The position numbers and the translations under genes were made by a program. This document shows positions 44,785 through 55,112 of a stretch of DNA of 64,000 nt, one piece after another; positions within the stretch are counted from its first letter, which is position 1, and each line of letters opens with the position of its first letter. The notes below the pieces were generated by a model. It saw nothing but the letters and a program-made list of their open reading frames with translations. It did no database searches and was not told where the DNA came from. Origin of the DNA: Gliomastix tumulicola (taxonomy: Eukaryota > Ascomycota > Sordariomycetes > Hypocreales > Bionectriaceae); assembly GCA_001599755.1 (NCBI GenBank), contig BCHX01000007.1, forward strand, positions 2,232,001-2,296,000, in the 5' to 3' direction.

Positions 44785-46385
44785 TCACTCACTGCCTCCT
44801 TGCTCTTCAGCCATTCCCTGTCGCAAAATTGCCACTTGCTTTTTGATCTCGACCCATAGCTTCAAATGGTCCAAGTCATCAGAATCGTCTTCATCTCGGT
44901 CTTCACCAATCTCTACCCAGGACTCATCACCACCATCTGCCAATGCCTCCTGGCTCCCATCTCTTGCCAAGGCCAGCAGCGTCGCCACAAAAGCCTCCTG
45001 TATGTATGCGAAGCTGAATTTGTCCGTAATCCCCGCAATAGCCTTACAGAGACGGTCGGGGAACTCGATGTTGGGGTTGTGCTGCAGCTTGCGTTGCCAG
45101 AAGTGGCAGTATTGCTCTCGCTGCTCGAAGCTCGGGTCCGGGAAATAGTACTTTCGGTCAAAGCGAGATGGGCGTTTCTTGAACATGTTAGTCTGCACTC
45201 TTGGAAAGGAAGGGAGGGGCGAAGAGGCTGGGAGGTGGTCGAGCTTACCGAGATCCCCGGGTCTAGTTTGTCGAGATGATTGGTGGATGCAATGATGAAG
45301 ATTCCATCATTCGCCTTCAGCCCATCAACCTCGTTGAGAAAGTAGCTTCGGACTTCTTCGGTGATGATGGTGTCAAGGTCTTCGAAGATCAAGTAGCAAG
45401 GGGCAAACTCCCTCGCCTTGTCGAAGATGAGTTGGATACCGAACTCAGGGCCCGACCAAGAATTCAGAGTACGAACATACAGACTCGGGATTGATGGGGT
45501 CCTGTCTGACAGCATGTGCATCGTCGCCTTGATTGAAATGGTTTTGCCTACCAATAGCTGGTTAGTCACGGGCAATTCGTCAGGGGCTCAAGCCGCAGTC
45601 CAAAGACTGCCAGGTAGCTCACCATTCCCAGGCGGACCGTGGTAGATGATGCCGCGCTTCCATGGTACCTGAAGGTCAAGATACGTCTGCTTCGACGCGA
45701 AGAAGCTCAGATGATCATCGATGAGCGCCTTCTTCATGTTGTTGTCCAGGATCACCGCATCCCACGTCGCCTTGTTGACGCTCTGCCACAGCTCTGCGCT
45801 TCTCATCCAGTCTCCTTGGTCAAACACCAAGATCTCATCGTGCAGCTCCGAGCCCCAGGATCCAGCGGCCAGGATAAGCGCATCAATCTTGTGCTTGTCG
45901 GGACCCAAGATGTAGAAGTTGACGATCTCAGGCCATGCCTCAACGCCATCTCGTCCGTCGGCAATGTAGAGAATAAACTCGTTGTCGTTCCACCCATAAA
46001 CGTATTTGCCGAAGATGATGGATTCTCCGATGAACCCCTTGACGCCGCCACCTTCTTCGTCGCGCCGGGCTGGTGGGATGTAGACAGTCCACTGGAGGGA
46101 CGAGGGCAGGCGGCTGTCAGCAGTAATCGGCGTGATTGATGCGTGTCCAGCGGCAGCGAAGCGTAGGAGATTAGCATAGCTCACGCCTGGCGTTACGACG
46201 AGCTCAAGCTGCGGGTACTGCTCCCGGAGGGCTCTCGTCAGGACAACGTCCGTATTGACACGCGGGGCGTCGGCATGATCAAAGTAACGCTGCGTCGTGG
46301 CGTCAGAGGGACCATTAGGGATCTTGCGCGACTGGCTGGCACGCCGAGCAGATTCCGGCGATGGAGGGGATTGACGGCCAGACAT
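44785..46385 (-). CDS. BCS1-type AAA ATPase
   Basis: Three exons, minus strand: 46385-45623, 45547-45249, 45177-44785; 484 residues. Walker A GPPGNGKT spans the first splice junction at residues 250-257; Walker B is CYLIFEDLDTII; a sensor-1 type segment IIASTNHLDKL and the second-region-of-homology KRPSRFDR follow. The N-terminal 240 residues have the beta-rich region with FIGESIIFGKYVYGW typical of the fungal relatives of Bcs1, but no mitochondrial membrane helix is visible. The last acceptor was placed at 45178 because it joins DPGIS to KRPSRFDR with no insertion. In the true mitochondrial Bcs1 the protein inserts Rieske protein; the role of this wider fungal group is unknown. Acidic C-terminal tail. 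Confidence 0.85.
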
Positions 46386-46785
46386 TGCGGCGGCTGCTCA
46401 GTTGACGAGGATGAGGAGAACCGGATTGATGATTGATGGATGAATGGATGAATGGAGGGGCCAGGTGTCGCCTGCCGGGCTGATAAATAAAACCAATAAA
46501 TGCGGCACGGCCTTTATTGGTCACGTCATTATGGATATATGCATACAGCATAGCAGTGCTTGGCTTCAAGAACGCCTTACCAAAACTGTCTGGATGCCTT
46601 GGAGAAAGGACTCCTTACTCCGTATCTACGCGGGTACTGCAGCAGTGTCTCCACCTCCGCATCAGACGCAATGGAGATGCTGAAACCCGTCCTCCTACCA
46701 GATGGCAGCCTGGACTGTCCTCGTTGAAAGTGGCTTTGATGCACGAGAAGACAGAGCTGCGGATGTCAGACCCAATAGCATGATA
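46386..46785. promoter_or_regulatory. Intergenic between AAA ATPase and EEP gene
   Basis: 400 bp; upstream region of the AAA ATPase and 3' flank of the EEP gene. A short ATGGATGA-type tandem lies at about 46433-46455. Nothing else seen. Confidence 0.4.
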
Positions 46786-47754
46786 TTAGATTCTAAAGGT
46801 GCACAACAGCCCAGCATGATCGCTCCAAGGAATGCTGAGGGAGTCTTTGCCAGGCCTTGGCACCACAATCCCGCCAACCTGCAGTATCGCTATTTCCTCG
46901 GGCGTCAAGCCCGTCATGACAATCTTGTCGAGTCTGCCTGGGTTTCGTCTGCTGGCTTGCTGGGGACCAGTACCCCAGGTAGCTCCATCACCGCCAGTTG
47001 CGTCTGTGCCACGTAATGCCTCCCAGGCATCGACGAGCCTGTTCTCAGATACGAGGTCGTGGTCCTGTGGACTAATTGCGTTGAAGTCCCCAGCTATGAT
47101 ACCGCCCTTGCATCCTGGCTCACGTAACATGTCTGCCAAAATCTGGATCTGCTGGGCGCGATACGCAAACGCGTGCCAGAGCGAGTCAAGGTGCACATTG
47201 ACGAGGCTCACGATCGTCCCTGAACCGGCATCGGGAGGGACCACCTCCAAGCAGAGCGCATCCCTTTTGTACATGCTTGGCAAGGGGATCCGAGACACAC
47301 GTCCGATGGCTAGCTTCCCTACCTCCCCTTCCCCCTCCTCTGCTCGCTCTGAGGCAGCGAACCGAGCACGAGACAAGAGTGCCATGGTGGCAAAGGGCAC
47401 TTGATCAAATGCGGTGGTGTCCTCGGCATCAGTGGCGAAAAAGGAGCTCTGAATGGCCGGCTTATTCAGGAGAGTCGCGCGAGCTTCGGGTGTGACCTCT
47501 TGAAGGAAGATGATGTCTGGAGGCTGTGGTGCTCTCAGCATGGAGTCGAGGATCGATGTGGCGCGTGAGATGGCCCGCGGAGAAGGAGCGTTGATGTTCC
47601 ATGACGCGAGATAAAGCCTCTGTGAGGTGTTGGCATTCGCAACAGAACTAGACCTGGAGGTGGAAGAGCTAATCGGTTCCCAGATCCGTGTCGAGGGGTT
47701 GAAGCCAGAAAGCACACGAAGGAGCCTGCTTGGAGTCGGCATTGGAAGAGTCAT
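46786..47754 (-). CDS. Endonuclease/exonuclease/phosphatase (EEP)-fold protein, TDP2-like
   Basis: Intronless, 322 residues. The metal-dependent EEP fold motifs appear in order: SWNIN (Asn55), FLQEV (Glu86), VNVHLDS, GDFNAI, GRLDKIV and WSDHAGL, which supply the acidic and histidine residues of the active site. The spacing and TWGTG-x-RLDKI segment resemble the tyrosyl-DNA phosphodiesterase 2 branch, though other EEP enzymes are possible. The first 45 residues are Ser-rich and probably unstructured. The frame extends to 47865 with another ATG, so the N-terminus may be 37 residues longer. Divergent from the ASCH-domain gene across about 310 bp. Confidence 0.85.
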   Translation of the reverse strand: MTLPMPTPSRLLRVLSGFNPSTRIWEPISSSTSRSSSVANANTSQRLYLASWNINAPSPRAISRATSILDSMLRAPQPPDIIFLQEVTPEARATLLNKPAIQSSFFATDAEDTTAFDQVPFATMALLSRARFAASERAEEGEGEVGKLAIGRVSRIPLPSMYKRDALCLEVVPPDAGSGTIVSLVNVHLDSLWHAFAYRAQQIQILADMLREPGCKGGIIAGDFNAISPQDHDLVSENRLVDAWEALRGTDATGGDGATWGTGPQQASRRNPGRLDKIVMTGLTPEEIAILQVGGIVVPRPGKDSLSIPWSDHAGLLCTFRI

Positions 47755-48065
47755 GGCGTTCTGGGAAAATGGTAAATCTTTAGCATTTGGTGATATTTTC
47801 AGTACATTTACTCTGGCATCTAGGTATGCATCTTCATTGTGATGTTGTTCTACTTCATAAGGCATGCTTCAAGTTTCCAGCCACCCCAGCCACCCCCCGC
47901 CACCCCAACCACCTCACATCTGCCCCACGCGAGATGCATGGTAAAGGGGTTTTCAGTGAGTAGAAATCTCGTGAATTTTGTTTTGCTACTGATTTTCTTG
48001 CTGAAAACTTCGCTCCTGTTTCCAGAATTTCGCAACTTCCCACTTAAACAGCCACACAAAGAGCC
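47755..48065. promoter_or_regulatory. Short divergent promoter with CCACC repeats
   Basis: 311 bp between the EEP and ASCH genes. At 47879-47915 the sequence CCACC/CCACCCC recurs five times, giving a C-rich strand. Such clustered C-rich boxes can bind C2H2 zinc-finger factors; that is inference. Confidence 0.5.
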
Positions 48066-48563
48066 ATGGCGTCTGAGGTTTGCAGAAGCGACATCATCAT
48101 CTCCATCCATCCCGAACACGTCGAGAACATCGTCAGCCGCGTCAAAAACCACGAGTTCCGCAAGTATCTCATCCCCGCAGAGGTCAAACGCCTCTGGATC
48201 TACGAGACGAGCCCTGCATCCTCGGTCAAGCACATCGCCACCATCAGCCCCGGGAAGCGACCTGGCGAGGTACAGGATTCCACCGGCCTCAAAAACGATG
48301 AGTTTGATAAAGGGCTTCTCGAGGGGACTTCCAAGTACGCTTATGAGATTCAAAAACTTGAAACTCTTTCAGTTCCCATCACTCTAAGCGATCTCAAGAA
48401 AAATGGTTGGCTCAACGGTCCGCCGCAAAAGTACTGCTACGTCAAGAATTCTATGCGTCTCAGTCTTGATGCTACTCCGCCAACCTTAATATTCGACGTG
48501 AACGAGCCAACAGCAGTCGAGAGCGTGGAGAGTTCAGCCGAATTGTCCACGAAAGGACTATGA
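48066..48563 (+). CDS. ASCH/PUA-like domain protein
   Basis: Intronless, 165 residues, soluble. Residues 10-60 read as the start of an ASCH fold: ISIHPEHVENIVSRVKNHEF with KYLIPAEVKRLWIYET, followed by a hydrophobic strand (VKHIATISPGKRPGEV) and, near residue 115, a final ITLSDLKKNGWLNGPPQKYC segment. ASCH domains are PUA relatives thought to bind RNA or modified nucleotides. The C-terminal 25 residues are Ser/Glu-rich. The family is more familiar from bacteria and phages than from fungi. Placed head-to-head with the EEP gene, so the two may share a promoter. Confidence 0.75.
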   Translation: MASEVCRSDIIISIHPEHVENIVSRVKNHEFRKYLIPAEVKRLWIYETSPASSVKHIATISPGKRPGEVQDSTGLKNDEFDKGLLEGTSKYAYEIQKLETLSVPITLSDLKKNGWLNGPPQKYCYVKNSMRLSLDATPPTLIFDVNEPTAVESVESSAELSTKGL

Positions 48564-48748
48564 GAAGCACCACTGCTTCACTCCTTGAAGAAGAGTCTGA
48601 AAGCAGCACCATTCATCAGACCAGCGAAGCCGGCACATACTTTCTTTGATTCTTTGGGGCACGTTGGCGCGCTCAACAACGAATGAAGTAGTACCTGAAT
48701 TCTTTTTACTCCAGTTATTTGTTAAGTTATCTCAATATCAGGTTCTCC

Positions 48749-50557
48749 CTACAACAACATTATCCGATGCCCTAAAGCCGCGAAGCATGCCGCAAGATCT
48801 AATGAGTCGCTGTCTATGCTACCCCGACTGTTCCAAAATTCATTCAGCACACTCATAGCCACAGCCATGGACCCAAACTTGGCAGTTGATCCGATCGATA
48901 CATGGAGTTCTCTGAATGTGTTCTCCTGGCTGGGCTCTGCTATGCAGCCAAGGACACAAAACGGCCATGCAAGTGCGTGTAGTCTGTGGGTAGGCGTGGA
49001 CTGGAACAGAGAGATTGCTTCGCTGACTACCTTCCGCATAGCCGGGGCTAGCGGCTGCCAGCCTGACAGCACAACATGCAAATAAACCTGAGCTGCGAGG
49101 AGCCAGATATAGTTCATCTTGGAAGTACCGGGTTGTCTTCTACCCAAGGCCCCATCAAGGTACTGTACGAAGGACGGCTGATCATAAATAGCCTCAACTG
49201 ACAGGCTATCAAAAAGAGCCATGCAATCAGCCAAGGCCTCAGTGATCTTCTGCTCAACCATCCCACCTCGCTCCACTATTTGCGTGAATGAGAAGGTGCC
49301 GCTCTGCTTGCTATCTCGTTTCCACTCGTCGAGGGCTGCAATGTCGGCCAAAATGAGAAACACCCTGCTGGAGCATCCAAAAACATCCTGGAGCTGCAAA
49401 CCGAATTGGGCTGGAGAATCGTCTTCCGAGAGTAGCATAGGGTGAAGCTCTTGCAGCCTGGGCCGCCTGTGCAATGAGATACTGGAGATAATGTCCGCTG
49501 CAGCAAGAACCGAGGCCGAAAAGTAGAATGCGGCCTGGTCCGCGTTCCAAGGGGTGTAGTCGGACGATGGAATACCATCAATGACCGGTGTGACGCCAAT
49601 CTCGAGAAACACCGACCGAAATGCATTTTCCTCGTTGGTCCGCAGGTCGCTGGCAACCTTCTCGTTCATGATTTGACGGAAGAGCGTGGCAGCAGCATCT
49701 AGATGCAGCTCCCATCGGTCAGTGTCGGCTCGATATACTTCGAGAAGCATGAGATGGACAACACTCTCAAGCAAGCGGACTTTTCCAATGAGACCGCCGC
49801 CCCCTGCAGTAATCTGCCAGTTGCCGGGGTCTCCAATGTCTTGCCGGACGCGGACAATAGCCTGCATCACGCGAGTTTTGAACTCTCGGAGGGTCCAGGT
49901 CTCGCAGATCATCCGATCTGGAGAGTCTATGACAGGAACAACAGTTAGGAAATGGGCTGATATGCCAACAATGATATGTCGCAGGGCCTCATTCTGCATG
50001 ATGCGTGTGAGAAGCCAGCCTCGTCCACCACGAAGCAAGCTGGGATTGTACGTGGGGAAGATTGTAGGCAACGTGTAGTCCAGATACGCCATGATGCCAC
50101 CCAACTCTAGCTCTTTGATAATGACACTGATTGGATCGGCAGGGGGTGTCAAGTCGCTATTGGAGAGCTTTGGAGGCCACGGGCCATCAAAATCGCCCGA
50201 CTGTCCGCTAGCTGCATCCGTTTGTGCGTGTTCTTCTAGCACCCCAGTGCTAGTGCTCCGATCGGCATCAGAAGAGTGCCCCTGAAGCGTGGCATCCAGC
50301 TCGCATTCATCCATATCCCGGATGGCCTTCTGCAAATGGGCCTTGTGCCTGCGGCGGCGTGCCTTCAGCTTCACCTGGTCCTGAATCTCTCGGCGCATCG
50401 ACTCTTCCCGCTCCCCCTTGTCCATCCATGGAGGCCTCTCAGGATCATTGTAGCACCGAATCTCGAGAGCGCGGCATGCCAAGCAGGCGGGGAATTCGTT
50501 GTCGCATTTCTTGTGGCGAAGACTGCAGGTCCAGCAGCTTGAGCGTGGCTTCGGCAT
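48749..50557 (-). CDS. Zn2Cys6 fungal transcription factor
   Basis: Intronless, 602 residues. The zinc cluster lies at the very start: MPKPRSSCWTCSLRHKKCDN then six residues to the next Cys pair and a final Cys at 33, the full six-Cys set. A basic coiled stretch (KLKARRRRHKAHLQKAIRDM) follows, then a Ser/Asp-rich linker and the large helical fungal-specific region from about residue 160 (PISVIIKELELGGIMAYLDY onward). Start set at the ATG immediately before the cluster; the frame runs 73 codons further upstream but that part is Pro/Arg-rich without support. Divergent from a Rossmann-fold gene. Confidence 0.88.
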   Translation of the reverse strand: MPKPRSSCWTCSLRHKKCDNEFPACLACRALEIRCYNDPERPPWMDKGEREESMRREIQDQVKLKARRRRHKAHLQKAIRDMDECELDATLQGHSSDADRSTSTGVLEEHAQTDAASGQSGDFDGPWPPKLSNSDLTPPADPISVIIKELELGGIMAYLDYTLPTIFPTYNPSLLRGGRGWLLTRIMQNEALRHIIVGISAHFLTVVPVIDSPDRMICETWTLREFKTRVMQAIVRVRQDIGDPGNWQITAGGGGLIGKVRLLESVVHLMLLEVYRADTDRWELHLDAAATLFRQIMNEKVASDLRTNEENAFRSVFLEIGVTPVIDGIPSSDYTPWNADQAAFYFSASVLAAADIISSISLHRRPRLQELHPMLLSEDDSPAQFGLQLQDVFGCSSRVFLILADIAALDEWKRDSKQSGTFSFTQIVERGGMVEQKITEALADCMALFDSLSVEAIYDQPSFVQYLDGALGRRQPGTSKMNYIWLLAAQVYLHVVLSGWQPLAPAMRKVVSEAISLFQSTPTHRLHALAWPFCVLGCIAEPSQENTFRELHVSIGSTAKFGSMAVAMSVLNEFWNSRGSIDSDSLDLAACFAALGHRIMLL

Positions 50558-51068
50558 GGCTTCCCGATGCAAGAGCCGGTCTGGCACTTTGGCGGTCCTG
50601 CCACGTTGGGGTGGTAACGCGCGCGGCTTTGGGTGATGAAAGGGATGAAAACCCAGCAAGCTTGGAGAGTAACGTGTGGGTGGTGTGCTCTTGGGTGAAT
50701 CCCGCGCGGGAATGAAACCGCGCGGACTTGTCAGTTGGCGGACTTGTGGACCGGCAGTTAGACTCGAGGCCACCAAGTCTTCACCCCTTTTAGAATAGTC
50801 TCGTCGAGAAACTCCAATTCGCTTCTGCTCGCCCAGCAGATGGGCATATGCTTATGGGTAAGGTTCCCGACAACAGCATGTGAAGATCCCGTCTGCTGCT
50901 TTCTCACCCCTGCTAATCCACCATGCGTCAAAGCCAAGTTCCCGCATGATGCAGCGCTATATAAACGCGCCCACGCCCTCCCGTTTGCAAATTCCTCTTG
51001 ATATGATCATATGTTGATCCCATAGGAGTGTGATTAGGCCATCTTGAGGCGAGACAACCCTTGAAATC
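50558..51068. promoter_or_regulatory. Divergent promoter, Zn2Cys6 / Rossmann gene
   Basis: 511 bp between the two starts. A CTATATAA stretch at about 50958-50965 lies about 105 bp upstream of the Rossmann gene ATG and is a likely TATA. No further gene. Confidence 0.45.
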
Positions 51069-51835
51069 ATGCCTGACAAAAAGGTTCTGGTGCTCGGTGG
51101 CACAGGGCCGGCCGGCATCTGCCTCCTGCGAGAGCTCGTACATCGCAAGCACTCGTGTTTCGTCTTCGCAAGGAGTCCATCCAAGATCCCAGAGGACTTG
51201 AGGACTAGCCCACTGCTGGAGGTAGGCCTTTATACCTTGACTCGTGCATTTCTTCTCAGCTGACCGAAGTTCATCAAATACAGATCATTCAAGGCGAGCT
51301 TGGCGAAGTTGAAAAACTTTCCGCCCCGATGGCCAACTGCAGTTCAGTCATATCCCTCCTCGGACCCAGTGTTCACATTCGAAACATCGACCCGGCCGTC
51401 TACTCCGATTTCTACAAGGCTCTTTTCCCATTGATGCGCCAGCACAATGTCCGTCGGATTCTCGCCATGGGCACTCTGTCCATCCAGCGGCCCGAAGACC
51501 ACTGGACATTTCTTGCGCAGCTCGCTACCCTCTTTATGTGGCTGTTTGTCACCAAGCCATACAGAAGTGTCCTCAAGATCGCAGACACGTTTGAGGTAGA
51601 CGCTGGCGAGCTGGACTGGACCGTGTACCGCATCGCTGCGATTCCCGGCGAGTCCGGCAACGCGAGCTGGATGAAAGATCGGGAGGCTGGCCGCATCTTT
51701 GAGGGCTGGGTTGGGGAGAAGGGCTGGACCATCTCGATCCCGAGAGGAGCACTGGCCAGGTGGCTTGTCGATGCTGTCGAAGGGGGAGCGGACAAATGGA
51801 TTCGCAAAATGCCCGCCATTGGCTTACACGCCTAG
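51069..51835 (+). CDS. NAD(P)-binding Rossmann protein (NmrA-like / atypical SDR)
   Basis: Exons 51069-51221 and 51284-51835; 234 residues. The nucleotide-binding turn is GGTGPAG at residues 9-15 right after the first strand (KKVLVLGG), with an Arg in the second strand (FVFARSPSK) that suggests NADPH. Later: SVISLLGPSV, a conserved RRILAMGTLS strand and a DWTVYRIAAIPG loop as in NmrA-like and other atypical SDRs. The catalytic YxxxK is not evident, so it may be a sensor or an isomerase/reductase. Short leader with CTATATAA. Divergent from the Zn2Cys6 gene, a common layout for regulator-target pairs. Confidence 0.82.
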
Positions 51836-53199
51836 GTGATGAGATGGGAATGGGCCATCAACCCCCAGATTTTGAACATACGGACTGATTCAATAGGACT
51901 AGCATCTCATACCTCTAATATTCATACTCAATATGTCCCTGTCGTCGTGATGGACGCTGCAGATATTCATTCGTTAGGTGGAGAGTCTGGAGACGGTGAG
52001 CCACTAACAAAACCGGACCCAAGTCGGCCGTTATCGCCATCATCAAAACGGGGGCAAAACGGTGGAATCCACAGAAAATGTTAACGCGGAACGTTCGCCA
52101 CGATGAAGACCTGTGGTCAGCATCGGCAATAATGAAGGGGGATATATCATGCTGCACATTCTTCCATCATGTCCTGCAAAAAGTCCGCCAACCCATGATC
52201 AAAATTTTGCATGGGGGGCCTTGCCGCAATTATCCTGTACCAATTGCCTCTGTGCCTCTCAGCGCTCTTCCAGGTACTTTCGACGCGTGCTCAGACCTCA
52301 ATCCTCCAGGCTGACCCCTGAGGCGCGTGGACTAACCGAGGGCAGATGGACATGCCGTAGCCTGCACTTCGAGGAGCGCATTAATAAAGCTCAGCTCGAG
52401 GAGCTAGCTCGAGGAGCTTTCCTCAGCGTTGCCTTCCACGACAAGGTGACTGATCAGCATGACGGCGCCAGAGAGAGGAGTCAGCCATTTGAAAAGGCTG
52501 GTGTTGCCATCAACTTCCATTGCGGATAGAAGCGAGATGAAGGCATCGGCCGCAAGTGATCCACGTATACTCCGCAGTTCAACTTGCCAGCCGAAGTCAC
52601 CGTGTTGCCCAGCCGTGCCAGCCTGCTGGACGCTTGAGGCTCATCTCTGCCCTCTCATCTTGCACATGGCTCCCACGCCGAAATGTCAGCCGCTTTGTCG
52701 ATCCCTTCTACGAGTGGACCGACCATTCACAGTGTCGGAGATGAGACGCCAAAGAGGGGCTGAAAAGAAGCTAGCTCTACGCCACCTCATTTCGTTCCAA
52801 ACCAGCGCTGCTGCCAGCTGCTCATCAGGTCTCGCATATGAGTGATTATAGGCCCGATGCAGTAGGAAGAGCAGCGTTGAATCATTGAGCTTGGTGTGTT
52901 TCTTAGGCGATATGTCGAGTGCTTCATCGCGTAACGCGCGCGCTCAACGCGTCCCAGCTGCCCAGAAGCTCCATGCTGCTGCGCTAACCCATGCAACCGG
53001 GTGGCACGGCAGAATTTAGCCAACTCATACAGCGCGTCAGGCTGACTCGTATGGAGACGTATTGAAAGGACAGGGATCAGTCGTCCCCCACAACCCGTCT
53101 GCCTTAAAGGGGGATCCTCCCCTCTGGGCCCCTCTATGATTTTCTTGTCACTTTCGTCGCATTTGTGAGGGGCAAATCGCCTGGACCGATGTGTCTGCG
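51836..53199. other. Intergenic, no gene seen
   Basis: 1.36 kb. Contains a tandem 13-mer, AGCTCGAGGAGCT, at 52393-52405 and 52406-52418. The scattered ORFs overlap and show no domain or signal-peptide features. Confidence 0.45.
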
Positions 53200-54569
53200 A
53201 TGCAGCCTGCAGGGTCTTTGACGCTGGGATTCCTGGTTCTCGTTAGTATCTCCGATTGTTAGCGACTGCTTCTCAAGATGTGTGGCCGTCTCTGGTGTTC
53301 GATACTAAGTCTTTCTCCAACGCGCCTGTAGTACGGAAGCCTAATTGCGTACCTCCGCGCTGTGTGCTGGAAAGATCCGACTTCTGCCTTCTTCCAAGTC
53401 CGTCGCGCACATGTCTCGACCTATTCCACGTACCGCTTGCATCAAGCCATCGAATACGCCGACGAGCTCACGGCCGAGTACCAAGCGAATGGAGGGAGCA
53501 CGGCCGTCGACGGACCACCGAATGTCCCCGAACTTTGCGTCGGCATACCATCGTTGCAGAGACATGGCATATCTTACCTGAAATCGACACTGGGCTCACT
53601 CCAGCATGGGTTGAGCGCCGAGGAGCGAGCGAGTCTCCATTTCCTCGTGTTTCTCGCCCATGTCAAGCAGGAGGAGCATTCCGACTATGGCGAGCCGTGG
53701 TTGGGGGCCATGACAGACAGTCTCCCTTCGTACCAGGATAATCGCAAGCGTCTCAACATTCTCAAGAACATCGAAAACGAACACAGCCACTCGATCAAGT
53801 CCAAATTCGACTATTCGATCGTCTTGGAGGAGTGTCTGAAAACCGGCGCGCCATACATTCTGGTGGCGGAGGATGATGTCGTGTTCATGGAAGGATGGCT
53901 GCCACGGACGCTACAAGCATTGGAGGAAGCTACACGCAAAACGGAGGAGATGGGATACGATAATTGTAAGTTCGGTTACACGGCACGACTAAGGGGGTCT
54001 TGGTATTGACGCAGGCAGTCCTCTATCTTCGGCTTTTCTACTACGAAGGGCTTCTTGGATGGAACTCGGAATCGTGGCCGAAGTATCTCTTCTACTCTGT
54101 CGCCGTCGTCGGCGGAGTGTTATCGACGCTTCTTCTGGCACGGCGAAAGGCACCTGCTAGAGCTCGGCTATACTTCTTTACTCGAAACATCATCATCCTC
54201 ATCACATTCGTCTTTACGCCACTCCTCATCGGGCTTTTCTTCGCCACGGGACACAACGCTGTTTTCCCACGCCCAGCCGGTGTAAGCTTAATGCCCTCGC
54301 ATGGGTGCTGCGCACAGGGTATTACGTTCCAACGAGCCACTGTTGAGAATGAGCTGCTTGACCTGTTCAGGGAGAAGCGCTGGGTGAAGCGAGCGGCGGA
54401 CAGCATCATGGAGAGATATGCCGATGCGACAGGGGCACTCCGATGGGCATTGACGCCAGTTCTATTGCAACATGTAGGAGGAACAAGCAGCCACGGGATT
54501 GTGAGGGACAAATATGGAGTCATGGCGCCTGATCGGATATGGAATTATGAGTTCGAGGAGACGCGGTAG
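53200..54569 (+). CDS. PGAP4-like glycosyltransferase (GPI side-chain GalNAc transferase family)
   Basis: Golgi-type membrane enzyme. Exons 53200-53241, 53332-53965, 54019-54569; 408 residues. The tiny first exon plus the start of the second make a membrane anchor (LTLGFLVL joined to YGSLIAYLRAV). A GT-A-like domain follows with the metal-binding EDD at 194-196 (LVAEDDVVFMEGW), then LYLRLFYYEGLLGWN, two adjacent membrane helices (YLFYSVAVVGGVLSTLLLA and IIILITFVFTPLLIGLFFA) inserted in the middle of the catalytic domain, and the closing GCCAQGITFQR. A tandem membrane hairpin inside a GT-A fold is the hallmark of PGAP4/TMEM246. The acceptor at 54018 was chosen over the nearer CAG by frame and conservation. 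Ortholog substrate in fungi is not established here. Confidence 0.8.
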
Positions 54570-55112
54570 CAGAAGCAGGATGCTGGCCTATGATGATGAG
54601 CTACGAGGTCTACTTTGGGATGCTATGCGAGTTAATAAGAATAATATGACTGGTAACAAGCACTCTTTCCCGGACGATTGAGAAAAGAGCGTGTTGATAC
54701 TCGATGATTATCTCCCCAAGGTAATCACCAAAAGTTGGGTCACATAACAGCAAGCGCCCACTTCCAGGGCGAACGGTTGACTGCTGAAGCCCTCCGATGG
54801 CACTTCCAGAATCCTAAACCAGATATGCTACGCATGTAGCTTTACTGTAAGTAGGCAGACACTGGGATTGTTCAAGGCGTGGCGGAGTCTGTGACCTTCA
54901 CGGCACAGCATCGATTGAAACGCAAGGTGAGAGTAGGATGGAGGCGGGGATTGGAGTAACGAACTACCCCTGGACGTTGATGACGGAATGATTAACAGAA
55001 CAGAGGGTCCGACAATGCAGATACAAAATGCCGACCAGGCAACCCCGCTTACTCCTCTCCAGTCATCACCGTTCACCTCGCGAGCATTCCCCGCCCAGCA
55101 CCATCAACCACC
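54570..55112. other. Intergenic, PGAP4-like 3' flank and 2EXR promoter
   Basis: 543 bp with no supported gene or clear motif. Confidence 0.4.
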
